Origin: Sphingobium sp.
GTDB taxonomy: Bacteria; Pseudomonadota; Alphaproteobacteria; Sphingomonadales; Sphingomonadaceae
NCBI GenBank assembly: GCA_009360885.1
Contig: SPEL01000001.1
Coordinates: 248,001 to 312,000, forward strand
Length of the DNA stretch: 64,000 nucleotides
Direction of reading: 5' to 3'
A program made the translations under genes and the position numbers. The notes under the pieces were generated by a model. It saw nothing but the letters and a program-made list of their open reading frames with translations, did no database searches and was not told the origin of the DNA. Position 1 is the stretch's first letter; the number at the start of each line of letters is the position of its first letter. Positions 36,934 through 45,775 of this stretch are shown one piece after another.

Positions 36934-39471
36934 TCAGAAACCAACGATCAGTGAACCGATGAAGGTCCGCGGATAACCGATTTGTGCGTTAGGCACCTTG
37001 GTTTCGCTAAGGTCGCCATTGAAGCTGCCGACATAGAGTTTGTCGAAAGCATTGAGCAGGTTGAACTGCAGATAGGTTTTGTCACCCAGCGGAGTGAACC
37101 GGCCCAGATTGATGCGGGCATCAAAATCAACCAGCGTATAGGCCGGGGCCTTCGCGCCATAAACCTGAGTGCGCGCTCCGCCGATAGTCTGGTAGATCGG
37201 CAGGTTCTGGTCATTCACATAACGCGCGCCGGTGCGCTTAACCTGACCAGCCAGTTCAACCGGGCCAAGCATGAACTGAGCGCGTGCGCCCAGCGTGTAA
37301 ACCGGCGAACCGGATTCGCGTTTACCCTTGGTAAGGGCATAGATGGAATTGCCGTTATTATCTTCGCCCGTAATCACATTATCCTTGATCTTTGATTTGA
37401 GGTAAGACCCCCAGACATAGAGCAAGGCTTCGGGAACCGGCTGGAAGCTGATGGAGCCATCAACGCCATATTTTTCCACCGTGCCGAGGTTACGGTAAAT
37501 GGTTTCATCCAGTTCCACGTCATAGGAACGGGCGAGGCGGTTCTTGTAGTTGGTATACCAGCCGGTGAGCTGGGCCTGAACCGTGCCGGAACGATAGCGC
37601 AGACCTATGTCGAAGTTATCGGTGGTTTCCGGAACGGGTGTTGCTTCGGCGTTGCCGGCGGGGAAGAAGAAAGAGTCATAGAGATTGTCTGTGCCGGGCA
37701 CCTGCATGCCCTTGGAATAATTGGCGAACATCCCGAAGGCCGGGGTGAAGTCAAAGGACAGGCCAGCATTGGGCAGGATTTTGTCATAGTTCATGACGCG
37801 CTGCTGCGGTTTGGAATAATCCGTCGGTAGGAAGCTGTCATATGCCGAACCATCGGCACCGGTCACGCCGCAGTTTACAAAGCCGCTGGCACTGGTGGTG
37901 TGGCAATAGTTGGTGAGGTTGCGACGCATGAAGGGGGCCGCAATGCCAATGTTGATGCGCAGGGCATCATCCATGAAGCGGCCCGAATATTCGCCGGAAA
38001 CCTTGTGCAAAATGGCCCAGGACAGGCGATCACGCTTTTGCATGATATTGCCGAATTTGTCTTTCAGCGGATTAGCTTCGTCTGGGAAATAATCTGCGCC
38101 AAAGCCATTTTGATTGAGCAAGCCGACTTCGCCGGTCTGGCGGTGACGGGCTCGGTCATAGGTGTAGTTGACGCGAACGATCTGGCTATCGGTGATTTCC
38201 CAGCGCAGCGATGCGTTTACACCAATGCGGTGCGTCTGGGTCAGACTGGGGGTAGCGACAAGAACTTCGTCCAGCAGGTCGCCGTCACCATTGAGGTCAA
38301 CACCGAAATAAGGGGAGCCGCCAATATAACCATAGGCGTCCTTACGGTTGGTGTTGGAGCCATTATAAGGCGTTTCGCGGCCAACCGATGTGCCGCCGCC
38401 ATTGGCCTTGGTGTATTGATAGTTCGGGTCAACCGTCAGGACCAGCCCTTCGGCCAGTGTAAAGCGCGAATTGACGCGGATGTTGCCGGTGTTGGACGGG
38501 TTCCAGCGATAATCCCACAGCGAACCACAGTTGTTACCGGTCGCGTCCTTTGCCGGTGTGTCCTTCACACCAGCCTGCGGGGTGTCGGTCTCGCATCCGC
38601 CAAGTGCATAAAAGCGTTCGTCTTTGCTGTTCGGGAACCGACCAGAAGAGGCGGAACTGACGATGCGGTCAGCATCGCTACGCAGTGGGACGGAGCCAAA
38701 GAAGTTATTACGATTTACGTTATAATGGCCAGCAACGGAAACAAAGTCGCCATCCGCGCCAATGGGCTGATAGATTTTGGCGTTATATTGCTTCTTATCG
38801 ATCTTGCCGATGCCATAGGTGTTGTCGTTGGTGGAGGAACTGGCAGAGAACCAGGCCTTGGTGCCGAATGGGGTGAACACACCGGTTTCGACCATGCCGA
38901 ACAGGCGCATATAATCAAAACGGCCCAACGAACCGACAAGTTTCACGCCAAAATCATCGCTGGGTGTCAATGTGCGGATGTTGACGGTGGAGCCTGTGGC
39001 TGAGGCCGAGGGGCTATCCACATCGGTGGTGCCAAGATTGACGTTAACCTGTTCGATCAGTTCAGGGTCGATATTCTGGTTGGAATAGAGCGAATAGCCG
39101 CCAGAATCATTGAGCTGAAGGCCATCGACGGTCTGCGAAATGCGCGTGTCGTCAAAACCACGGATGGTCATCTTGCCGCCAGCAGAACCGAAAGGATCGT
39201 TATTCTGAAAGCTGACGCCGGGAATGAGATTGATGATGTCATTGACGCTTTGGCCGGGGACGGCGCGTGCGATCATTTCCTGATTGAGAACGGCTTTTGC
39301 CTTGGTGGATTTCGGTGCCTCTATGCCGCCAACGCCCTTGGTCAGCGATCCGGTGACAATGATGCTGTCCTGTTCAAAATCGATGGTCCCGGTGGACTGC
39401 GCATGGGCGGCCCCCGCCATCATCGACATCAGCGCGATTGGTGCTGCGCTGCACAAAATAATCTTCTTCAT
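36934..39471 (-). CDS. TonB-dependent receptor in the phosphate block
   Basis: 845 residues from ATG 39471 (MKKIILCSAAPIALMSMMAG; signal ends AHAQ). The open frame to 39696 lacks receptor character. Plug motifs: SIIVTGSLTKGVGG, SVNDIINLIPGVSF, MTIRGFDDTRISQTVDGLQ and GSTVNIRTLTP. The barrel ends in RTFIGSLIVGF with terminal Phe. Extracellular loops contain paired cysteines (GGCETDTP and NNCGSLW). It belongs to the receptor group often found near sphingomonad phosphate genes; the ligand is unknown. The 5'-nucleotidase is downstream on the same strand. Confidence 0.92.
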   Translation of the reverse strand: MKKIILCSAAPIALMSMMAGAAHAQSTGTIDFEQDSIIVTGSLTKGVGGIEAPKSTKAKAVLNQEMIARAVPGQSVNDIINLIPGVSFQNNDPFGSAGGKMTIRGFDDTRISQTVDGLQLNDSGGYSLYSNQNIDPELIEQVNVNLGTTDVDSPSASATGSTVNIRTLTPSDDFGVKLVGSLGRFDYMRLFGMVETGVFTPFGTKAWFSASSSTNDNTYGIGKIDKKQYNAKIYQPIGADGDFVSVAGHYNVNRNNFFGSVPLRSDADRIVSSASSGRFPNSKDERFYALGGCETDTPQAGVKDTPAKDATGNNCGSLWDYRWNPSNTGNIRVNSRFTLAEGLVLTVDPNYQYTKANGGGTSVGRETPYNGSNTNRKDAYGYIGGSPYFGVDLNGDGDLLDEVLVATPSLTQTHRIGVNASLRWEITDSQIVRVNYTYDRARHRQTGEVGLLNQNGFGADYFPDEANPLKDKFGNIMQKRDRLSWAILHKVSGEYSGRFMDDALRINIGIAAPFMRRNLTNYCHTTSASGFVNCGVTGADGSAYDSFLPTDYSKPQQRVMNYDKILPNAGLSFDFTPAFGMFANYSKGMQVPGTDNLYDSFFFPAGNAEATPVPETTDNFDIGLRYRSGTVQAQLTGWYTNYKNRLARSYDVELDETIYRNLGTVEKYGVDGSISFQPVPEALLYVWGSYLKSKIKDNVITGEDNNGNSIYALTKGKRESGSPVYTLGARAQFMLGPVELAGQVKRTGARYVNDQNLPIYQTIGGARTQVYGAKAPAYTLVDFDARINLGRFTPLGDKTYLQFNLLNAFDKLYVGSFNGDLSETKVPNAQIGYPRTFIGSLIVGF

Positions 39472-39796
39472 GCTATACCCCTTGCGGTAGGAATAGGGCT
39501 TCTGAATCGAACGCCAACATGGCGTCTGGCCCTTTCTGCGGGGTCTTCTATCTGTGTGATAAGTCAGTATTCTGACGGTGAAATGAATGTTTGATTGCGA
39601 ATTTATGTATTTTTCATGACTGTTGTCGGGTGATGCAGCCTTAGATGCGATGGGAAGAGGGTTTGCGCATTTTGTTGAATTGCTGCGCAGCAGCATTGCG
39701 TTTTGCGATGCAATGTAAAATATTCTCAGCGTTGTATCGAAGCCACAGTCTATCCGGTCATAGTAAATACACTGATTTCCTCAGAGCATAAAATCA

Positions 39797-39823
39797 GGGC
39801 GTTCCCACAGTGTGAAAACGCCC
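39797..39823 (-). terminator. Terminator after the Na/Pi symporter gene
   Basis: GGGCGTT and AACGCCC pair around a 13-base loop, followed on the minus strand by TGATTTTATG. Its place, just after the symporter stop, fits a terminator despite the interrupted T run. Confidence 0.6.
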
Positions 39824-39849
39824 CAAAAACATGCCATGGACAGCTTATA

Positions 39850-41580
39850 TCATGTCGCCAGCGCAAATTCCGGGCTGCCCGTTCTGCTGCGGTCATTGGC
39901 CGGTTTGTGATGACCTTCCTGTGCCTCAGCCAATATGCGCACACGATCTACCGAGGCGCGCTCCTCAGCGATGCGGGTAATCATGCCCTCTGCGCGTTCG
40001 ATGCTGCCCAGCAAAGCAAGCAATGCGCCTTTTTCCGCCGCAGGAACATCGCGGTCCTGTTCCAGTACGCGCCAACGCAGCTTTTCAATCGGCTCTATTT
40101 TGCTATGTCCGGCGGGCATGCGCGGGGTCATGCCTTCGGCAAAGAGCAGAGGCGTCAGCGACTGATCCAGCCGATTGAGGGCTTCCTCGATGAAGCTATG
40201 GCTGGCATCGCTAAAGTCCTCACGCTTTACGCGGCGGGCAATCTGATGAAGCGTTTCGGAAAGGCTGCCGGTAAAGTCTACTTCCTCAATCAGGCTGGCC
40301 ACCAGATCTAGCTGATCCCTTGGCATATCATCCCGGAACAATGCTGCTGAATAGCTGCGAATGTCGCGGCCCAGCATATCTGTGGCGGCATGATGTTCGC
40401 CCGGATCTTTGGGGACGCCCGGCTTATTGCGGGCAATGTCCAGAAACAGCGCCGATGCCTGAAGCTGGCGGCGGGTTTCCTGCTCAACCGCCGGAACCGC
40501 TGTTACGAAATTGTTGATTAGCTTGCGGTCGAGATAGCGGGGCACGGAATAATCTTCGATGTCTTCATCCGATGTATGGCCAATGCGCGAGAGAACCCGT
40601 TCAAAGGTGCCGATGAAGGGATAGAGGATGATGACGTTGAAGATATTGAAGGCGATGGAGAAAATACCAACCGCGACCGGAACCAGCGGAAATGTCTCTT
40701 TGCCATCGACTATAACCGGAACACCCGGGTCACCGCCGAACCAGCCCATCACATATTTCAATATTTCGATAGCCGGGAAGAACAGCAACAGCACGACCGC
40801 GACGCCGATGAAGTTAAAGGCGATATGGGCGTAGGCTGCGCGCTTGGCGTTTTTGGTGAGGTTAAGCGATGCCATCCATGACGTGATGGTAGTACCCAGA
40901 TCGGCGCCGATGGCAAAAGCGATAGCAGTTTGCCAGGGGAGAATCCCCGCCGCACCCAGCCCCATGACAATGCCAATGGTGGCAGAAGAGGAGTGGATCA
41001 TCGCGGTGATGAGCGCGGCAATCAGTGCGCAGGCGACCACGCCGGGGAAGGTCGATGCGTCGAGGCTCTGGATAACCGATAAGACTTCTGGCATGTCCTT
41101 CAGCGGTTTAAGGCCGCCGGTCATCAGGTTGAGGTCATAGAAAATCAGCGCAAAGCCCATGCAGGCGAGCGCGATGTTCCGTACCTTATCGGTCTTGCCA
41201 AAGCAGTAAAGCAGGCCAAATATACCGCCAAACAGCAACCCCAATGGCCCCAAAGGCAAAGCGATCAACCCGTTGCCTAATGTGGTGCCGATATTGGCAC
41301 CCATGATGACACTGATGGCCGGGCGCAGCGAGATAACTCCGGCATTGACGAGGCCCACGGTCATGACCGTCATAGCGGTAGAGGACTGGATAATGCCCGT
41401 AATCAGTGTGCCAGCCAGCACACCTTTGGCAGGGGTGCCAGCCATTTTGGCCAGCCATTCCCGCATTTTATTGACCGAAAGGGCCTGAATACCGTTCGCC
41501 ATAAATTCTAGGCCGAGCATGAAAATGCCAAGACCGCCAATTACGGGGACGATGACTTCCTTGAAAAGATCGACTTCCAT
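39850..41580 (-). CDS. Na+/phosphate cotransporter (NptA/PhoU-domain type)
   Basis: 576 residues. The N-terminal membrane part carries the two inverted family repeats: GIIQSSTAMTVMTVGLVNAG near residue 61 and MIHSSSATIGIVMGLGAAG near 195, each with the QSS/HSSS sodium-phosphate motif. About ten helices are visible to residue 335. The C-terminal 220 residues form a PhoU-like helical domain (ALFLDIARNK, LDLVASLIEEVDF). It imports inorganic phosphate with sodium. It starts 23 bases after a PstS-like gene and is probably translated from the same message. Confidence 0.93.
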   Translation of the reverse strand: MEVDLFKEVIVPVIGGLGIFMLGLEFMANGIQALSVNKMREWLAKMAGTPAKGVLAGTLITGIIQSSTAMTVMTVGLVNAGVISLRPAISVIMGANIGTTLGNGLIALPLGPLGLLFGGIFGLLYCFGKTDKVRNIALACMGFALIFYDLNLMTGGLKPLKDMPEVLSVIQSLDASTFPGVVACALIAALITAMIHSSSATIGIVMGLGAAGILPWQTAIAFAIGADLGTTITSWMASLNLTKNAKRAAYAHIAFNFIGVAVVLLLFFPAIEILKYVMGWFGGDPGVPVIVDGKETFPLVPVAVGIFSIAFNIFNVIILYPFIGTFERVLSRIGHTSDEDIEDYSVPRYLDRKLINNFVTAVPAVEQETRRQLQASALFLDIARNKPGVPKDPGEHHAATDMLGRDIRSYSAALFRDDMPRDQLDLVASLIEEVDFTGSLSETLHQIARRVKREDFSDASHSFIEEALNRLDQSLTPLLFAEGMTPRMPAGHSKIEPIEKLRWRVLEQDRDVPAAEKGALLALLGSIERAEGMITRIAEERASVDRVRILAEAQEGHHKPANDRSRTGSPEFALAT

Positions 41581-41603
41581 AAAAATCCCTTTTGATTGGC
41601 CCG

Positions 41604-42797
41604 TTAGGTGGCGGCCATAGTCAGGCGGGTCTTATCCGTCTGGCCGGGGGCTGCGGCTGTGGGAGTGGGACGCGAAGAGGTGAAGCCCAGATCGTGCGAC
41701 CAGGTTTGCCGCACATGGGCGATGATGTCGGCTGATAATGGAACATAACCGAGCGTGCGGGTTTCTTCGCGGCCTTCATCCAGAAGGAAGGAGAAAAAGC
41801 GCAAGGCCCGGTCATTATCAGCGGTATATGCATTTTTACGCTTCATGATGACGTAGGACGCCGCAACAATAGGATAGCCGTTGGCGGCGGGTAATGTCGT
41901 GCCCCCGGCGTGATTGTCCCCTATATCAGTCAGGTCGAGGGTACGGGCCGCAGCGAGTATGTTTGCGTCATCCGGCGGGCTATACTGTCCTGCTGCATTT
42001 TCCAGCAGAGCAATGGATATCGCGGCGCGGCGGGCCTGCCCTGTTTCCAGATAACCAATGGCGCCGGGCTGCCTCGCGATGGCTTCGGCCATGGCGCTGC
42101 TGCCTTTTACGGCGATAGAAGCAGGCCATTTGATCGACGTATTGCTACCAAAGCGGCGGTTCCAGTCCGCACTTCCATTGGCGAGATAGCGCGTGAGGTT
42201 GAGGGTGGAGCCGGAACCATCCGCGCGCGTCACCAGCTTGATCGGTGTCGCGGGCAGGGTAATGCCCGGATTGTCCGCTGCGATGGCGGAATCTGCCCAT
42301 GTCTGTATCTGGCCGCTGAAAATGCGGCTCAGTGTGCTGACGCTTAGCCGTAGTGGCGGGGTGCTTTTCTGGTTCTGGCCGAGATTATAGGCCACCGCTA
42401 TGCTGCTGATGGCGATGGGAAACTGAACGGCGTTCATTCTACCCAGAGTGTCATGTGTCAGCGGATAATCAGTAATTGCGAAATCAATTTCCGGGTCCTG
42501 CCCCAGCCGCATGACCCCGCCCAGTGACCCGACCGGTTCATAATCAATGCCTGCGCTGCTGCTGATCCAGTCCTTATCGCCGGATCGATGATCCTGAAAT
42601 GTAACAGACATGCGCTGTATAAGCGGCTGTGTGGCGGTAGAGCCGCCGCCAGATATGCGATCATTCGCGCCCTCGCTCATCAGTAACCATGCGATCAGGG
42701 CAATAATGGCCGCAATGCCGAATGTCATAACGAACCGTCGCCGCACAATATTGCGGGATTCTAACACGGGTATGCCTTCGGGAGAATGTGTGAGCAT
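41604..42797 (-). CDS. PstS-like phosphate-binding protein, membrane-anchored
   Basis: 397 residues from ATG 42797, with AGG 10 bases upstream. The frame can be extended to TTG 42824. An N-terminal helix (about residues 24-43, FGIAAIIALIAWLL) follows a basic cytoplasmic stretch, so an uncleaved anchor is more likely than a signal peptide. Phosphate-binding motifs of PstS are present: ISGGGSTATQPLIQRM, EIDFAITDYPLT and RADGSGSTLNLTRYL. Oddly there is no pstC, pstA or pstB; the partner downstream is a Na/Pi symporter. It may capture phosphate for that carrier or act as a sensor. Confidence 0.9.
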   Translation of the reverse strand: MLTHSPEGIPVLESRNIVRRRFVMTFGIAAIIALIAWLLMSEGANDRISGGGSTATQPLIQRMSVTFQDHRSGDKDWISSSAGIDYEPVGSLGGVMRLGQDPEIDFAITDYPLTHDTLGRMNAVQFPIAISSIAVAYNLGQNQKSTPPLRLSVSTLSRIFSGQIQTWADSAIAADNPGITLPATPIKLVTRADGSGSTLNLTRYLANGSADWNRRFGSNTSIKWPASIAVKGSSAMAEAIARQPGAIGYLETGQARRAAISIALLENAAGQYSPPDDANILAAARTLDLTDIGDNHAGGTTLPAANGYPIVAASYVIMKRKNAYTADNDRALRFFSFLLDEGREETRTLGYVPLSADIIAHVRQTWSHDLGFTSSRPTPTAAAPGQTDKTRLTMAAT

Positions 42798-42833
42798 GAC
42801 GTTCACCTGCCCTGAATGGAACAATGAAGATGG

Positions 42834-42940
42834 TTAGAGCGGTTTCCGATCATTTTGCATCGGCTGAATCGCTCTAAGATATTGTTTGACCGCAATTTCT
42901 TAACCAGCAGATGATACCATCTGCTTGGAAATTACTCTAA
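42834..42940 (+). repeat. Dispersed double-hairpin repeat, copy B (divergent)
   Basis: 107 bases upstream of the PstS-like gene, same orientation as copy A. It begins TTAGAGCGGTTTCCGATC and ends TTACTCTAA. Outer arms AGAGCG/CGCTCT and inner CCGAT/ATCGG make the first hairpin; the second pairs AGCAGATG with CATCTGCT and AATTT with AAATT. Copy A has different arms at these positions (ATCAGGTGA/TCACCTGAT), so both sides changed together. Confidence 0.8.
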
Positions 42941-42952
42941 TAAACTGGGCTT

Positions 42953-43015
42953 GGGACTCCTGCGTGACAGTGCCGCCGGTTTATGCCGGAAAAACTATCG
43001 TCACGCGGAAGTCCC
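42953..43015 (-). terminator. Large hairpin downstream of the porin gene
   Basis: GGGACT...GCGTGAC pairs with GTCACGC...AGTCCC over 13 positions with a small internal loop, enclosing a second CCGG/CCGG hairpin. It begins 9 bases beyond the porin stop. No T run is present; it may end or stabilise the porin message. Confidence 0.55.
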
Positions 43016-43023
43016 GTCGTGCC

Positions 43024-44466
43024 TTAAAAATCAACCTGCGCCCGCAGGCCAAGGGAATCCGCCGTGAATTTGGGCTGGGCGCTGGGTATATTGTAGATGA
43101 GATGCATATAACCGGCGGAAAAGTGGACATAGGCCGTGGGTGTCCACACAAAGGAAGCGCCAAAGGCGTCCTGCACACCGCCACCAACCGTGCCGCTTGT
43201 CAGGTCCAGCCGGTCATAGCGGATGTTGAATTCCAGCGCGCCTAAACCGCCTTTATCCAGCGGGTTGGTGGGAACGGTACGCTCGAAAGTACCGTTTTTA
43301 TACCCTCGGCTGTCATTGGTGAGGAAAATGCCAAATTCCGCATATCCGCCAAAGAAGCTGGGGTCGGTCGCGGTGCCGGGGCGATCGGCCTTCAGCCATG
43401 CGCCTTCACTGACAAAGTGGAAGCGCTTGTGGTTGACGGCCAGTTCTGCGCCGAAATGTGTTTCGCTGTTGACGGTCAGCAACCCGGTATCGACATAGCG
43501 AATGTCGGTTGTGCCAATATAGGGGCGCTGGCGATATTGGGTGCCTAGCATTGCCTGAAATGTACCAAGATCACGATAATGGGCGGAACCGGCAATATGC
43601 AACTGGGTGTCGCCCAATTTGGGCATCCAGACGACACGACCATCATAGCTGACGGTCTTGTTACCGTCATTGGTCAGGGCCTTGATGTCATCGGTAAAGA
43701 CGCCAGCATTTATCATGATGTCGCCTTTATTATATCCGGCGGATATACCGACCCGCCGTTCCAGATTGAAGGCGCCGATGAAGGACGCGCGTTCATTGAA
43801 GGACAGGAACAGGTCAGACTGAATTTGCTCCAGCGACGTGAAGGGGTGATGCTGGCCCACAGTGATGTTGATCGGGCCGCGATCATAAGCGAGATAGAGG
43901 TCCGTCCATGTAGGGGAACTGCCCGCAAGGTCCACCTCTGCGCGATAGCTGAGGTTGCCGGGCATTGTTCCTTGCATGCCGATATAGGCACGACGTACGC
44001 GGGTGGTGAAGCCGCGCCCGTCTGCCTGCCCGCTGGCGCGGTTGGACGGGGCCGAGAGATAACCGGCGTCGATCTGGAAACGGCCACGCGGCTTGAAGCT
44101 CCAGCCATTGCTGCCCTTAAATTCTGGTGCGCCCTTCCAACTGATTTGTACCGGATCAGGGGCCGCTTTGGCGGCTGGCGCTGGCGTAGGAGATGTTGGA
44201 GGTGCCGCAGCAAGGGCCGTATCACCCAATGTGTTCGCAGGGGCGGGGGCTGCTGTCTGTGGGCCACGCATAGCGCGCATTTCGGCCTTGAGCATGTCCA
44301 ATTCGGCACGCAGACGGGCGACTTCATCTTTTAGTGCCACTGCATCAGCATCGGTTGTCGCGCTGTCGGTGGCGGCTTGCGCGTTGGCGTGCGCAGGGGC
44401 CAGCCATAAGGCTGTAGACCCCATCAGCGGGAGGATGAAGCGTATGTTTCTGATGATCCCAGACAT
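43024..44466 (-). CDS. OprO/OprP-type phosphate-selective porin
   Basis: 480 residues. A signal peptide (ends ANAQA) is followed by a coiled-coil segment (residues about 42-68, DEVARLRAELDMLKAEMRAM) and then the porin barrel from PVQISWKGAPEFKGSNGWSF. The C-terminus reads TADSLGLRAQVDF with terminal Phe. The coiled coil followed by barrel is the layout of the OprO/OprP family, which takes up phosphate or polyphosphate. The gene stands between the PstS-like and PPK2 genes, which strengthens this assignment. Confidence 0.9.
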   Translation of the reverse strand: MSGIIRNIRFILPLMGSTALWLAPAHANAQAATDSATTDADAVALKDEVARLRAELDMLKAEMRAMRGPQTAAPAPANTLGDTALAAAPPTSPTPAPAAKAAPDPVQISWKGAPEFKGSNGWSFKPRGRFQIDAGYLSAPSNRASGQADGRGFTTRVRRAYIGMQGTMPGNLSYRAEVDLAGSSPTWTDLYLAYDRGPINITVGQHHPFTSLEQIQSDLFLSFNERASFIGAFNLERRVGISAGYNKGDIMINAGVFTDDIKALTNDGNKTVSYDGRVVWMPKLGDTQLHIAGSAHYRDLGTFQAMLGTQYRQRPYIGTTDIRYVDTGLLTVNSETHFGAELAVNHKRFHFVSEGAWLKADRPGTATDPSFFGGYAEFGIFLTNDSRGYKNGTFERTVPTNPLDKGGLGALEFNIRYDRLDLTSGTVGGGVQDAFGASFVWTPTAYVHFSAGYMHLIYNIPSAQPKFTADSLGLRAQVDF

Positions 44467-44613
44467 AATATGGCTTTCATCGGGGGCAGGGGTGAGCCTG
44501 CGGAAAAATCATTCGGGTGCCGGTCTGGCCTTAACCAGCCCGGTGGCAATGTGGGAGGTGTAAGGCTCGCTGTGTCGTAGATGAGCCTATGCCGTTTTGG
44601 TCAGCGCAGTGCA

Positions 44614-45579
44614 TCAGAATTTTTCCGGCACATGCATTTCCGATGGCACCGGTTGGCGGGTATAATCGGCGTTGCGCACGCGTTCCGGCAGGATGACTTC
44701 GTCCTTGGGCGCGTCTTCATAAGGAATTTGCGCCAGCAAATGCTCGATACAGTTCAGGCGGGCCTTTTTCTTGTCCACGGCCTCAACCACCCACCATGGG
44801 GCTTCTTCAATATGGGTGCGTTCCAGCATGGCTTCCTTGGCGCGGGTATAATCTTCCCACCGTCGGCGCGCCTCCACATCCATGGGCGACAATTTCCATT
44901 GCTTGAGCGGATCGTGAATGCGCATCTGGAACCGGAATTGCTGCTCATCATCGGTGATGGAGAACCAGTATTTCAGTAGGATGATGCCGGAACGAGTCAG
45001 CATGCGTTCGAATTCCGGGACGGAGCGGAAAAATTCCTCAACATCATCCTCTGTGCAGAAATTCATAACCCGTTCTACCCCGGCACGGTTATACCAGCTC
45101 CGGTCGAATAGAACAATTTCCCCGGCAGCGGGAAGGTGCGGCACATAGCGTTGGAAATACCATTGGGTCTTTTCGCGTTCAGTGGGCGCAGGCAGGGCAA
45201 CCACGCGGCAGATGCGGGGGTTAAGGCGCTGAGTAATGCGCTTGATAACGCCTCCCTTGCCTGCAGAATCGCGCCCTTCGAAAATGACGAGAACCTTGAG
45301 GCCTTTATGCTTTACCCAGTCCTGCAGGCGGACCAGTTCATGCTGAAGGCGGAAAAGTTCCCTGAAATAGATGCGGCGATCAATTTGTTCTTTTTCAGGA
45401 TGATCCATCAAATCATCAAGAATCGATTCTAGTCGATTCTCGTCAATCTCCATCTCCAGTTCTTCATCGAAACTATCGGCGATTTCCTGCCGGATACGGT
45501 CCATTTCGAAAGATTTTATGCTGTCAGATGACGACATAGTTGTTTCCCTGCCCCTGATATTTCTGTGCCTCTCTGGCAT
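44614..45579 (-). CDS. ppk2: Polyphosphate kinase 2, class I
   Basis: 321 residues. PPK2 transfers phosphate between polyphosphate and nucleotides, usually making GTP or ATP. Seen: Walker A FEGRDSAGKGGVIKRI near residue 99, the lid region QWYFQRYVPHLPAAGEIV, and Walker B LFDRSWYNRAGVERVM. The C-terminal half contains WKLSPMDVEARRRWEDYTRA. One PPK2 domain is present, so this is class I. The N-terminal 75 residues are acidic (SFDEELEMEIDENRLES). It starts within the phosphate block, opposite the porin's promoter region. Confidence 0.95.
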   Translation of the reverse strand: MPERHRNIRGRETTMSSSDSIKSFEMDRIRQEIADSFDEELEMEIDENRLESILDDLMDHPEKEQIDRRIYFRELFRLQHELVRLQDWVKHKGLKVLVIFEGRDSAGKGGVIKRITQRLNPRICRVVALPAPTEREKTQWYFQRYVPHLPAAGEIVLFDRSWYNRAGVERVMNFCTEDDVEEFFRSVPEFERMLTRSGIILLKYWFSITDDEQQFRFQMRIHDPLKQWKLSPMDVEARRRWEDYTRAKEAMLERTHIEEAPWWVVEAVDKKKARLNCIEHLLAQIPYEDAPKDEVILPERVRNADYTRQPVPSEMHVPEKF

Positions 45580-45775
45580 CGGGCTGTGACAGGAAAGTTA
45601 CGATTTGGCCAAAGAAGCGAAAGCTTTCAGCAACCTTTTGTAAAATATGAATTTTTTGTGAAATTTTTATGAAGATAATATGTCGCATGCCATTTTTTCG
45701 TCGGGATAGTCAAAAATATGTAAGCACCCCATGCTTTAGGGGGTGATCGATAATAATATCAGGGACAGGCCATAT

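Noticed and set aside
37900..39003. A long plus-strand open frame (367 codons) opposite the TonB receptor
   Set aside because: It is antisense to a receptor with clear plug and barrel motifs, and the product has no recognisable domain. Long opposite-strand frames are expected with this codon bias.
39703..39721. 19-base sequence TTGCGATGCAAYGTAAAAT shared (one mismatch) with the minus strand at 48112-48130
   Set aside because: About one such near-match is expected by chance in a window of this size.
45580..45620. Possible Pho box (CTGTCAC half-site) upstream of ppk2, and a CAGTCAT half-site upstream of the TonB receptor
   Set aside because: Only one half-site is good in each case and the second is poor. 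I would not claim PhoB control without a motif model.
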